A DNA stretch of 64,000 nucleotides from Notospermus geniculatus (taxonomy: Eukaryota; Nemertea; Pilidiophora; Heteronemertea; Lineidae): assembly GCA_002633025.1 (NCBI GenBank), contig NMRB01002289.1, positions 29,437 to 93,436 of the forward strand, read 5' to 3'. Below, one piece after another: positions 44,159-55,865 of this stretch. The notes below the pieces were generated by a model that searched no databases, was not told the DNA's origin, and saw only the letters and a program-made list of their open reading frames with translations. The stretch's first letter is position 1. Each line of letters opens with the position of its first letter. A program made the position numbers and the translations under genes.

Positions 44159-45145
44159 ACGATACGTACAACCCTCTGTTCCACTTAAGCCTTCAGGGAA
44201 TTGATACGACTGACAACAGCTCGCTGGATAAACATGTTTATTCAGGTAAATCTCGCAGAATGTGCTGCAAATGGAATTTGAAAGACAACGCCCTGGGGCC
44301 CCACAAACCCTCACTGACCTCATGGTGCTCTGACCTTTGTTAAACCCCCCGGGAGGTGATGTTGGCATGGGCCATTTCCCGCTATCTCAGATTAAGATGG
44401 AGAATTCATCTATAAATCATGGGAGTCCTTGAGGGGTCAAAGTTGGTGAAACCGTATCGTCATGTATCACAATCGGGAATGCGGAATAAGAGCAGTGTGC
44501 AGTGGGGGTCCAATGTATCATCCGCATGCAATGCGACGGAGTGCTCGTCAGCTTTCTAAGGCCAAGAGTTTCGGAAAATTGCACAGCCCTTACTGGCTAA
44601 TGGTAGGGGCGTGTAAACAGAATGATAGCCCCCGTATTGAAACATCCAAACAGTTAATTTAAAGTAAGTTCAAATTGGACCTTATTTGCAAAGGAATCCA
44701 GCATACCCACTTTATCAGACCACCGGAAACGCACTGCAGTCGTAGCTACTTTTGACCAGTGGTTTATTGATGTATTGAAGACATATGACGCAATGAAACA
44801 TAAGCGATAAGTTATCGACGACCCTCTAAATGTGACTGGTTCATTTATCGCTACGTTCAGCTGTCATCGTGGTCATCGACAATTAATGGCCGGTCTAAGG
44901 GGTCACCTAAAATCTATGGGAGGCGAAACAGGTCATTGGTAATCTATGGCGTGCTCACTGGGTCGTTATGACAATTTATGTAAGGTGTTGCGGCTGATGA
45001 ACATTGATAGAAAAAAGGTCGATGGCTATGAACCATGTAATATAAACTAGACAGCGATGGTTGTTTTACGTTTGTGATTACCGGTACCTCATTCTGACCT
45101 TTAGATGTCGCTGCTGCTGGCAAGCAGCCAATAGGTGCATTTTTA
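44159..45145. other. non-coding, nothing recognised
   Basis: No exon or repeat structure found. Confidence 0.4.
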
Positions 45146-45372
45146 GCTCACCTGGTGTGAGCTTTTGTCGTGGTGCAGCGTCCGTCGTGGTAGTTCGTTA
45201 GCAGGGCACGTTTCGTAACAGCTGGGGCTATTGATCTGAAACTTGGTACTATATACCACCCCTAGTTCAGATGACCTATGACGCCAAGTTTCGGTCCGCT
45301 TCGATTATTGGCCAAAACACAAAAAGTGCAACAATTCCTGAACTAATGACTGGATCATCTCAAAACTGGGTT
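45146..45372 (+). repeat. dispersed 'TTAGCTCACCTG' repeat
   Basis: TTTTAGCTCACCTGGTGTGA, then GCGTCCGTCGTGG, then GAAACTTGGTACTATATACC. From general knowledge this type of repeat is common in molluscs and brachiopods. I cannot name its class. Confidence 0.45.
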
Positions 45373-46823
45373 TTTGATTTACCGGTAACCTACTTTTCAA
45401 GGTCACAGAAGTCAAAGTTCTACAAAAGTAACGAACCTGCCACAGTTCGTCATTATTTCACCGAGTGACTATCATATCTTGCATGCCCGGCTTGGACTAT
45501 TCCGAGAAACTGACCTGGACTAAAATTACGCCACCATATTCGTCTGGAAGGACGAGATGACGCTCATTCTGGTGAGGTTGATGAGTCTTCTCAGGCTGCC
45601 GTCTTGCGATTGGCCAGAAAATGGACGAACCGTATTCAGGTTTGTCCAATTAGAGCAGACTAGTGTCACAACAACAATACCACTTCAGACTTGTAACGGC
45701 GCTGTCAATCTCGCGTGAATATCACGAGATCAGCGTGACCGGTGGATACATTCGAAAGAAATTCACAAAATGTCAGCGTGTCTCCTCCAGAAAAACGAGG
45801 CATTATCGGCCGTTTGACATTGTCAAACACGAAAGGAAGGTCTCAAAACTAGGGGGCAAATCTATCACCTCGACTGTCACTCGATATCCTGTAGGTGATA
45901 TTGTTAGACAGGGAGACGCCTCGCACACAAAAGCCACGCACGGATATGACCGATTCTTTTCTAGCACAAGCTAACGGTTTTTCCGGCGACACACAAGAAG
46001 AAAATGAAATTCATCACCGATATGTCAATTTTGTTGCCACGGGGACAATGTCATCTCGAACCTGATCTCGTTGAGGATGGGTGATCGTGGACGGAAAGTA
46101 TCTTAGTTCACACAGAGCGTGATCCCTGTCACTGGCTCAAGTTTTAAAACTTACAATAAAACCATTAGTTCCAAAGACATTTTTCCATCCTTTCACAGAT
46201 ACCGGCAATAATTTTTAGTTTTTGCATGTTTTCTATCCTGACTTGATCCCCAACCTACTTCCTCCTATGCGTGGCGGATGATACGGCCGCAGGCATAAGC
46301 TGGAAGCATCTCTGGTATAAACCGAATCACCAGATCTGAAGTAATCCATTAAGACAAGATTATCCTCAGGGCAGGGAGGAAAAAAGACCCTTTTTAGGTG
46401 CGCAAAGTTCTAAGTATGGGTAAATTGGATTTCGGTCAGATCGACGCGCTTTGATACCGAACTATTTTTTCGAGCATTATCTGCTGCGGAAAGTGGAACT
46501 TCTTTCAACAAACCGAATTCTCGCTGATTCTCGTGGAACATGAGAAATGAGATTATCTTTGTGAAAAATGCCTTTGTATTGTTGATGGGTGAAACCCTTT
46601 TGGACGAACTGATGGAGAGACTGTCAACCGGATTCTGAGATGTGAGATGTCATTACCGGGAGAAGAGTTTTATCTCGAAGACGTTGAGTTAGGAAGGGCA
46701 TTATGAATCAGTTTATGTCGAGATAGCCTTGCTAGTATCATAGGTATCATGGAATGAAGACAAAAAGTCACATATAATATGGGTAGGCCTACATATTTAT
46801 AAAATTACAGCAGAAGAAATAAG
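45373..46823. other. non-coding, nothing recognised
   Basis: A 103-codon frame at 45663-45974 has no domain or splice support. Confidence 0.35.
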
Positions 46824-46936
46824 ATTGGTTCCAGAAAAGCAGCCGTTGAACGTTGATTGGACGCTCGCATTCAACAAAAGAGCAATCAATGGTTCTCAAC
46901 CAATCAACACGTTTTCATCGGCTGCTTTTCGCTGAT
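46824..46936. mobile_element. ~113-bp hairpin MITE
   Basis: CAGAAAAGCAGCCGTTGAACG pairs loosely with CGTTTTCATCGGCTGCTTTT. The inner arms carry TTGATTGG / CCAATCAA. Confidence 0.55.
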
Positions 46937-47502
46937 CACGTGATTATGGACGACAGGCAATACCGATCTCAGGATCCTGGGTCCGTTGACCGCCATGTTG
47001 AATAACATGTAAATAAAAAAACTATGTAAACGTACATTGTACTATACCGGGAACCCGGTTCTGGTATTGAAATTGAAATTGAATTATCTTATCCTGGTGG
47101 TGAGGTCTGGAACTAATCTAGAAAACATTCTCATTCTCAGCGTAGAGCTCGAAACGTACTGTGCCGGAGGTTTTGATCGAAGAATGACGGAAAGACCCGA
47201 AGCGTTACGAATGAAACAATCGGTCTTCTCGTGGTGCTACCGTGGTATTCCCGTCACGACCTTTTTAAGTGAGTTCACCTCAGGGAAACGAAGCACTCGA
47301 ATTTCCTGCAAAATCACCGAGGTAAAGAACACAGGAGGGCAATAATCAGATATCATACTTCACAGGCCGAGATAGAGAGGCGTGGTAATGGCTAGCAGAT
47401 TACCCGCCAATTCAGGTGAATTGCGCGGGAACTTGAGAAATTACGCTGGATCACCGTATTATAGGCCGCCCACTCGAAATTGATTCCGAATTGGTTCGCT
47501 TT

Positions 47503-47984
47503 TTCTGATTAACCATCGGTAGCCAATCATGGTAAGCACATTGGCGCCATGCATTCCGGAATGAGCTGACATCCGGAACCCTGACATGAGCCCCTATAAT
47601 TTATTATCTCAGGAAAGCCACCTTTCTGAACTAAATATCTTTTATGTTTCGCACTTTGCATCTTTTCAGATTGCTAATGGGTGAATTTCCAGTCCCTGGC
47701 TCTTGTCTTCAACCCATTTCAGAATGCGTGACTAATTAATAGGCAGTTATGAAGCGATTAGTGCGACAAACTGGTCCAGGAATGGCGGAGAACCTCACTC
47801 CTCCTGCGCATGGAATCTAACTCCGATTTTATTCTTCAACTCGGGATCAGAAAAACCATGACCATTCGAATATACAGGCACCCTTACAAATAGCAGACTA
47901 TTGGTATCCTAGGACTACCATTCCTTTCACACGTGTAGGAATGCTGAAGTGTGGTGGATGATGAAAACACAAACGATTGATCAA
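47503..47984 (+). repeat. ~480-bp direct repeat, copy 1
   Basis: TTCTGATTAACCATCGGTAG through ATGATGAAAACACAAACGA. The second copy at 48813-49291 is highly similar. Confidence 0.85.
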
Positions 47985-48056
47985 TTGACATGTAAACAAG
48001 CACAGCATTGAACGTCCCCCGTCGCCCCGGGTGCAAGTCCGACGGGCATGTATTTT

Positions 48057-48360
48057 GAAGATTCGGTTCAGTATTAATGGCACAATCACAGTTTATGTGA
48101 TTCGGCTTTTTGGCCCCCTGGTGGCAAAGTGGAAAATCAGATTTGGTCGATTCTTTGACGCGACACACCATTGGCCCATGATACATCCCTCCACCAAATA
48201 TCAACCCAACATTTTCAGTCGTTCATAAGTTACAGAGCGGAAGGGAAATTATGTGGTTTTTACAAAGCGCCCCCTACAGGGCTGAAAAATGAATGTAATT
48301 GAAAACCCGCAGAGTATATTATGTACCCTTGCTAGATGAGCCTACCATAAAAATCTTGTG
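48057..48360 (+). repeat. 304-bp tandem repeat, unit A
   Basis: TTTTTGGCCCCCTGGTGGCA, then CGCGACACACC, CAGTCGTTCATAAG, AGCGCCCCCTACAGG. The next unit follows head-to-tail at 48361. Confidence 0.85.
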
Positions 48361-48656
48361 AAATTCCGTCCAGTATTAAAGGCGTAATCGCAGTTTTTGT
48401 GTTTTGGCTTTTGGCCCCCTGGTGGCAAAGTGGAGAATCGGATTTGGCCGATTCTTTCACGCGACACACCGTTGGCCCATGGTACATCCCCCCATCAAAT
48501 ATCAACCCAAAATTTTCAGTCGTTCATAAGTTACAGAGCGGAAGGGAACTTATGTGGTTTTTACAAAGCGCCCCCTACAGGGCTGAAAAATGAATGTAAT
48601 TGAAAACCCGCAGAGTATATTATGTACCCTTGCTAGATGAGCCTACCATAAAAANT
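48361..48656 (+). repeat. ~300-bp tandem repeat, unit B
   Basis: Same unit as 48057-48360, cut by an assembly n at 48655. A third partial unit follows the large gap (50902-51058). Confidence 0.85.
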
Positions 48657-48812
48657 GAATACAAACTAAAAAAACATGGCAGAGACTCGCGAAAATATCC
48701 TGCCGCTAATATGTCCATAATTCTTGATTCGCGAAAATTTCCAGCCGCGAAATTATCTTGCTTTACAGTATTATGTCCAACCCAGTGAGCACATGGTCCA
48801 TGGACCATTTCA
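48657..48812. repeat. CGCGAAAAT-rich repeat ending in ATGGTCCATGGACCAT
   Basis: Contains GACTCGCGAAAATATCC / TTCGCGAAAATTTCC motifs and ends with the palindrome ATGGTCCATGGACCAT. The last ~33 bp match 8290-8322. Confidence 0.5.
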
Positions 48813-49291
48813 TTCTGATTAACCATCGGTAGCCAATCATGGTAAGCACATTGGCGCCATGCATTCCGGAATGAGCTGACATCCGGAACCCTGACATGAG
48901 CCCCTATAATTTATTATCTCAGGAAAGCCACCTTTCTGAACTAAATATCTTTTATGTTTCGCACTTTGCATCTTTTCAGATTGCTAATGGGTGGATTTCC
49001 AGTCCCTGGCTCTTTTGTCTTCAACCCATTTCAGAATGCGTGACTAATAATTAATAGGCAGTTTTGAAGCGATTAGTGCGACAAACTGGTCCAGGGTTGG
49101 CGGAGAACCTCACTCCTCCTGCGCATGGAATCGAACTCCGATTTTATTCTTCACTCGGGACCAGAAAAACCATGACCATTCGAATATACCCTTACAAATA
49201 GCAGACTATTGGTATCCTAGGACTACCATTCCTTTCACACGTGTTGGATTGCTGAAGAGAGGTGGATGATGAAAACACAAACGACTGATCA
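48813..49291 (+). repeat. ~480-bp direct repeat, copy 2
   Basis: Second copy of 47503-47984. Confidence 0.85.
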
Positions 49292-49299
49292 TGTAAATG

Positions 49300-49704
49300 A
49301 CTGAGAGACTACTGATAAGTTGGTGATCTTTGATCACCTCCCTCCCCTCACCCTTTATCCAGCCCTAACATCGATACCCTTCCCCAAAGACCACGCCCTT
49401 TCATGATTCTCACAGCCGATAAAACAACCTGCCACTTAGAACAGCTGTGATTGTTCCCTGGTTATTTTTTTAGGCCGCAGTCAATTCGTAACATTGAGAA
49501 ATCCATTCGTCGATACTGTAACCTTATTGTCGGTAAAGGAAATCTATAAACTAAAGCTGTGATTGCAGTGTGTCACTGGTAGAGGGATAAAGAAACAGCT
49601 GAAAGGCTAATGGGAAGTTGGGATCAGTACAGGGAGTTTTCACAATCGGCCAAGTATAATTCCTCCAAGGAAAGACCAACAGTTATATATATATATATTT
49701 TTTA
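49300..49704 (+). repeat. left flank of satellite array, copy 1
   Basis: Shared with 51138-51541: GAGAGACTACTGATAAGTTG, TCCAGCCCTAACATCGATAC, AGTATAATTCCTCCAAGG and an (AT)n run directly before the satellite units. Confidence 0.8.
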
Positions 49705-50116
49705 GGAGTTGATCCGAACAATAGACAAGCGTACATGTATGTGTGTGAAATGTCAAGTCGATTTTATGACGACAACATTGTTTTTGCAGCCTCCCAAAAC
49801 GTTAGTGTGTCAGATCAGGCCGTATGAATGCTTTGTTGATCGGGCAGGTTTGCTCTCAAAGTCACCCGTTTATTTCCATGAAGAGAAGTTTTGATTGTTG
49901 TGAGACCATTTTTTTATGTTAAAGTATATGACTGTACGTAAGTGTGTGAAATATCAAGTCGATTTTATGACGATAACATTGTTTTTGCAGCCTCCCAAAA
50001 AGTTAGTGTGTCAGATCAGGCCGTGGATGGGATATGAATGCTTTGTTGATCGGGCAGGTTTGCTCTCAAAGTCGCCCGTTTATTTCCATGAAGAGAAGTT
50101 TTGATTGTTGTGAGAC
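49705..50116 (+). repeat. ~205-bp satellite units before the gap
   Basis: Two units (AGGAGTTGATCCGAAC start, then GTGTGTGAAATATCAAGTCG). The array runs into the N run at 50117. Confidence 0.85.
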
Positions 50117-50901
50117 NNNNNNNNNNNNNNNNNNNNNNNNNNNNNNNNNNNNNNNNNNNNNNNNNNNNNNNNNNNNNNNNNNNNNNNNNNNNNNNNNNNN
50201 NNNNNNNNNNNNNNNNNNNNNNNNNNNNNNNNNNNNNNNNNNNNNNNNNNNNNNNNNNNNNNNNNNNNNNNNNNNNNNNNNNNNNNNNNNNNNNNNNNNN
50301 NNNNNNNNNNNNNNNNNNNNNNNNNNNNNNNNNNNNNNNNNNNNNNNNNNNNNNNNNNNNNNNNNNNNNNNNNNNNNNNNNNNNNNNNNNNNNNNNNNNN
50401 NNNNNNNNNNNNNNNNNNNNNNNNNNNNNNNNNNNNNNNNNNNNNNNNNNNNNNNNNNNNNNNNNNNNNNNNNNNNNNNNNNNNNNNNNNNNNNNNNNNN
50501 NNNNNNNNNNNNNNNNNNNNNNNNNNNNNNNNNNNNNNNNNNNNNNNNNNNNNNNNNNNNNNNNNNNNNNNNNNNNNNNNNNNNNNNNNNNNNNNNNNNN
50601 NNNNNNNNNNNNNNNNNNNNNNNNNNNNNNNNNNNNNNNNNNNNNNNNNNNNNNNNNNNNNNNNNNNNNNNNNNNNNNNNNNNNNNNNNNNNNNNNNNNN
50701 NNNNNNNNNNNNNNNNNNNNNNNNNNNNNNNNNNNNNNNNNNNNNNNNNNNNNNNNNNNNNNNNNNNNNNNNNNNNNNNNNNNNNNNNNNNNNNNNNNNN
50801 NNNNNNNNNNNNNNNNNNNNNNNNNNNNNNNNNNNNNNNNNNNNNNNNNNNNNNNNNNNNNNNNNNNNNNNNNNNNNNNNNNNNNNNNNNNNNNNNNNNN
50901 N
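50117..50901. other. assembly gap
   Basis: 785 N within the duplicated satellite region. The true length is unknown. Confidence 0.95.
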
Positions 50902-51058
50902 GTTTTTGTGTTTTGGCTTTTGGCCCCCTGGTGGCAAAGTGGAGAATCGGATTTGGCCGATTCTTTCACGCGACACACCTTTGGCCCATGATACATCCCT
51001 CCACCAAATATGAATCCAAAATCTTCAGTCGTTCTTAAGTTATAGAGCGGAAGGGACT
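50902..51058 (+). repeat. partial third copy of the ~300-bp unit
   Basis: TTTTTGTGTTTTGGCTTTTG ... CTTAAGTTATAGAGCGGAAGG, matching 48395-48545. It is followed by GC-rich sequence (GCGGCGAGCGGCGAGCGGC). Confidence 0.8.
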
Positions 51059-51137
51059 AGTAGCGGCGAGCGGCGAGCGGCAGAGGCGCACGGCCGGCCG
51101 GTATTTTCAAGTCCCCCTCCGAGGGCTCCGGGGGACA

Positions 51138-51544
51138 ATGACAGAGAGACTACTGATTAGTTGGTGATCTTTGATCCCCCTCCCCTTACCCTTTATCCAG
51201 CCCTAACATCGATACCCTTCCCCAAAGGCCACGCCCTTTCTTGAGTCGTACAGTCGATAAAACAACCTGCCACTTAGAGCAGCTGTGATTGTTCCCTGGT
51301 TATTTTTTAGGCCGCAGTCAATTCGTAACATAGAGAAATCCATTCGTCGATACTGTGACCTTATTGTCGGTAAAGGAAATCTATAAACTAAAGCTGTGAT
51401 TGCAGCGTGTCGCTGGTTGGGAGGGATAAAGAAACAGCTGAAAGGCTAATGGGAAGTTGGGATCAGTACAGGGAGTTTTCACAATCGGCCCAGTATAATT
51501 CCTCCAAGGAAAGACCAACAGTTATATATATATATTTTTTAGGA
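51138..51544 (+). repeat. left flank of satellite array, copy 2
   Basis: Second copy of 49300-49704, again ending in (AT)n and then the satellite. Confidence 0.8.
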
Positions 51545-54359
51545 GTTGATCCGAACAGCGTACATGTATGTGTGTGAAATATCAAGTCGATTTTATGACG
51601 GTAACATTGTTTTTGCAGCCTCCCAAAAAGATAGTGTGTCAGATCAGGCCGTGGATGGGATATGAATGCTTTGTTGACCGGGCAGGTTTGCTCTCAAAGT
51701 CGCCCGTTTATTTCCATGAAGAGAAGTTTTGATTGTTGTGAGACCATTTTTATATGTTAAAGTATACGTCTGTACGTATGTGTGTGAAATATCAAGTCGA
51801 TTTGATGACGATAACATTGTTTTTGCAGCCTCCCAAAAAAGTTGTGTGTCAGATCAGGTTGTGGATGGGATATGAATATGCTTTGTTGATCGGGCAATTT
51901 TGCTCTCAAAGTCACCCGTTTATTTCCATGAAGAGAAGTTTTGATTGTTGTGAGACCATTTTTATATGTTAAAGTATACGTCTGTACGTATGTGTGTGAA
52001 ATATCAAGTCGATTTGATGACGATAACATTGTTTTTGCAGCCTCCCAAAAAAGTTGTGTGTCAGATCAGGTTGTGGATGGGATATGAATATGCTTTGTTG
52101 ATCGGGCAGTTTTGCTCTCAAAGTCACCCGTTTATTTCCATGAAGAGAAGTTTTGATTGTTGTGAGACCATTTTTATATGTTAAAGTATACGTCTGTACG
52201 TATGTGTGTGAAATATCAAGTCGATTTGATGACGATAACATTGTTTTTGCAGCCTCCCAAAAAAGTTGTGTGTCAGATCAGGTTGTGGATGGGATATGAA
52301 TATGCTTTGTTGATCGGGCAGTTTTGCTCTCAAAGTCACCCGTTTATTTCCATGAAGAGAAGTTTTGATTGTTGTGAGACCATTTTTATATGTTAAAGTA
52401 TACGTCTGTACGTATGTGTGTGAAATATCAAGTCGATTTGATGACGATAACATTGTTTTTGCAGCCTCCCAAAAAAGTTGTGTGTCAGATCAGGTTGTGG
52501 ATGGGATATGAATATGCTTTGTTGATCGGGCAGTTTTGCTCTCAAAGTCACCCGTTTATTTCCATGAAGAGAAGTTTTGATTGTTGTGAGACCATTTTTA
52601 TATGTTAAAGTATACGTCTGTACGTATGTGTGTGAAATATCAAGTCGATTTGATGACGATAACATTGTTTTGCAGCCTCCAAAAACTTTGTGTGTCAGAT
52701 CAGGTTGTGCATGGGATATGAATGCTTGTTCATCGGGCAATTTTGCTCTCAAAGTCACCCGTTTATTTCCATGAAGAGAAGTTTTGATTCTTGTGAGACC
52801 ATTTTTATATGTTAAAGTATACGTCTCAACGTATGTGTGTGAAATATCAAGTCGATTTGCTGACGATAACATTGTTTTTGCAGCCTCCCAAAAAAGTTGT
52901 GTGTCAGATCATGCTGTGGATGGGATATGAATATGCTTTGTTGACCGGGCAGTTTTGCTCTCAAAGTCACCCGTTTATTTCCATGAAGAGAAGTTTTGAT
53001 TGTTGTGAGACCATTTTTATATGTTAAAGTATACGTCTCAACGTATGTGTGTGAAATATCAAGTCGATTTGCTGACGATAACATTGTTTTTGCAGCCTCC
53101 CAAAAAAGTTGTGTGTCAGATCAGGTTGTGGATGGGATATGTGAATATGCTTTGTTGATAGGGCAGTTTTGCTCTCAAAGTCACCCGTTTATTTCCATGA
53201 AGAGAAGTTTTGATTGTTGTGAGACAATTTTTATATGTTAAAGTATATGTCTGTACGTATGTGTGTGAAATATCAAGTCGATTTGATGACGATAACATTG
53301 TTTTTGCAGCCTCCCAAAAAAGTTGTGTGTCAGGTCAGGTTGTGGATGGGATATGAATATACTTTGTTGATCGGGCAGTTTTGCTCTCAAAGTCACCCGT
53401 TTATTTCCATGAAGAGAAGTTTTGATTGTTGTGAGACCATTTTTATATGTTAAAGTATATGTCTGTACGTATGTGTGTGAAATATCAAGTCGATTTTATG
53501 ACGATAACATTGTTTTTGCAGCCTCCCAAAAAGTTAGTGTGTCAGATCAGGCTGTGAATGGGATATGAAATGCTTTGTTGACCGGGCAGGTTTGCTCTCA
53601 AAGTCACCCGTTTATTTCCATGAAGAGAAGTTTTGATTGTTGTGAGACCATTTTTATATGTTAAAGTATATGTCTGTACGTATGTGTGTGAAATATCAAG
53701 TCGATTTTACGACCACAACATTGTTTTTGCAGCCTCCCAAAAAGTTAGTGTGTCAGATCAGGCCGTGGATGGGATATGAATGCTTTGTTGACCGGGCAGC
53801 TTTGCTCTCAAAGTCACCCGTTTATTCCCATGAAGAGAAGTTTTGATTGTTGTGAGACCATTTTTATATGTTAAAGTATATGTCTGTACGTAAGTGTGTG
53901 AAATATCAAGTCGATTTTATGACGATAACATTGTTTTTGCAGCCTCCTAAAAAGTTAGTGTGTCAGATCAGGCCGTGGATGGGATATGAATGCTTTTTGA
54001 ACGGGCAGGTTTGCTCTCAAAGTCGCCCGTTTATTTCCATGAAGAGAAGTTTTGTTGTTGAGGGAACATTTTTATATGTTAAAGTATATGTCTGTACGTA
54101 TGTGTGTGAAATATCAAGTCGATTTTACGACGACAACATTGTTTTTGCAGCCTCCCAAAAAGTTAGTGTGTCAGATCAGGCCGTGGATGGGATATGAATG
54201 CTTTGTTGACCGGGCAGGTTTGCTCTCAAAGTGGCCCACTTATTTCCATGAAGAGAAGTTTTGATTCTTGTGAGACCATTTTTATATGTTAAAGTATATG
54301 TCTGTACGTATGTGTGTGAAATATCAAGTCGATTTTATGACGATAACATTGTTTTTGCA
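51545..54359 (+). repeat. satellite array, about 14 units of 204-213 bp
   Basis: Successive units are near-identical at exactly 212 bp between 51754 and 52602 and more diverged on both sides. Each unit contains GTATGTGTGTGAAATATCAA and, ~45 bp later, ATTGTTTTTGCAGCCTCCC. Frames of 72 (+) and 90 (-) codons recur in the 212-bp copies, but the unit is not a multiple of 3 and a TAA is conserved, so I do not treat them as genes. The array ends at the n at 54360. Confidence 0.9.
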
Positions 54360-54360
54360 N

Positions 54361-55865
54361 CCCTTCATTAAAGACCAATTCAATATGCATACAATGGCCA
54401 AGTTAAAGTCCTTTCAAAATGACTGGCTGGCACAGGTGGGGAAAGGTAGGGAATAATGAAGTTGTTTGACGACTCGCCTGAATGACGTAACCGATGAGAA
54501 CAGTGACGACTGACATGAATATCTGGAAGGGACCTTAGACAGGCGAAAGTTAAGTATTTTTATTTTTACCTTTCTGCGTGGAATAAACTTTTCGCCACGT
54601 GGAGAAAACTTTTCTCCGTTTGGAGTTAAGTCATGTGATCGCCTCCACGTGACTTTACTCCTCAGGGAGAAAAGTTTACTTCCCGCGGAGAAAAGTTTAC
54701 TCCACGTGCAGAAAAATTTATTCCACGGAATAAAGTTATTTCCGCGGAGAAACGTTTACTTCACGGGAAGCACTGGCGTGAACAAGAGAGCGATCAGCGC
54801 TGGCGATCGTATGACAAGATCTATATATTTTATATTTGGTCGCGCCTACTTCCACAGGATGAACGTACGTGGAACGTACATGTACGTGTAGTCCCTGATA
54901 AGCATTGTGTTGGCAAGAATTCGCTTGTCTTCGCCGGCTTCGCCTCTTCGTTCGCTTCGCCAGTTCGTTTGCAGTGCGCACGCAGCCAACCCTGTGCAAC
55001 TTTTTCAGTGTGGCCATATTTTCTGTGTAACTCCCATTGTTCGGAACACACTGGGAAACAGAATCACTGTTTCTCTGTGTGTCGCTCATTGTAAAATCGT
55101 GGCTTATTCCGTCAGTCTACTGTAATGTCTTACAGGCGCACGGGCTTCACTGAAAAACGTTACACCGGTAATACTAGTGCTACATGCTTCACGAACGAAA
55201 TTTGACTCCACTCTCCAAGCCTACGCTCAAATCCAAGCTTCTCCGTTACAATAGAGTTTTGATTTTCAAGAGCTCGTTTGCGATGCTGCATTGTCTTGGC
55301 CGCGGGGGTGCAGGGAAATGGAACTATCATCAAAAATATAGCCATTTAATGCAGTTAAAGTGTCCATCTCCGCCGGCGATTCGAGGGACTAAAAACGTTG
55401 ATGCATTTCGCTGGCAGCAAATACTGTCATGACTGTATAAGTAGCCCACTCAGTATTGTTCAACTCTCGGAGAACATTTTCTTGGCGAGTGTGGGTTGGC
55501 TTAACAAGAAAAAATCCCATTTTTCTCTAAAAAATGCACTTGATAACCTCCTCCAATGACCAATACACCTCAGGACAGCAGTTAGTTCTGTTTCATGTTG
55601 CTGTGGGTCGGGCCTAGGAACCCAAACAGCTCCAGTAATTTTTCACGATATTTCTTCCCATGCCACAGGTCCTCGCAAACAAACCGCGATCACTCCTCCG
55701 AATTTTTCCGCGACTTACAGAAAAAAAACTTGTCAATGCGAACTTTATCGTCACTTTATAGAGCTGCAGGGAAAGACAGTACCGGTATTATATTAGTAAT
55801 CTTTATCCTTTTTGTCGTCCCCTGTCTCGTGATATTTAACTTGTAGGCCTACGTATTGGAAAAAC
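54361..55865 (+). repeat. 1.5 kb tandem duplication, copy 1
   Basis: CCCTTCATTAAAGACCAATT to GGCCTACGTATTGGAAAAA. Includes a cluster of GGAGAAAAGTTTACTCC-type motifs (54584-54775) and an 83-codon frame (55595-55846) conserved in copy 2 but without a recognised domain. Confidence 0.9.

Noticed and set aside
43861-44368. Cys/Leu/Trp-rich frames over the 32-bp repeat
   Set aside because: Same peptide in every frame due to repeat periodicity. Not a gene.
50016-51038. Long frames across 50117-50901
   Set aside because: They consist of N in an assembly gap.
51754-54264. Recurrent 72-codon (+) and 90-codon (-) frames in each satellite unit
   Set aside because: Produced by near-identical repeat units whose length is not a multiple of 3. 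No shared domain, and a TAA is conserved in the plus direction.
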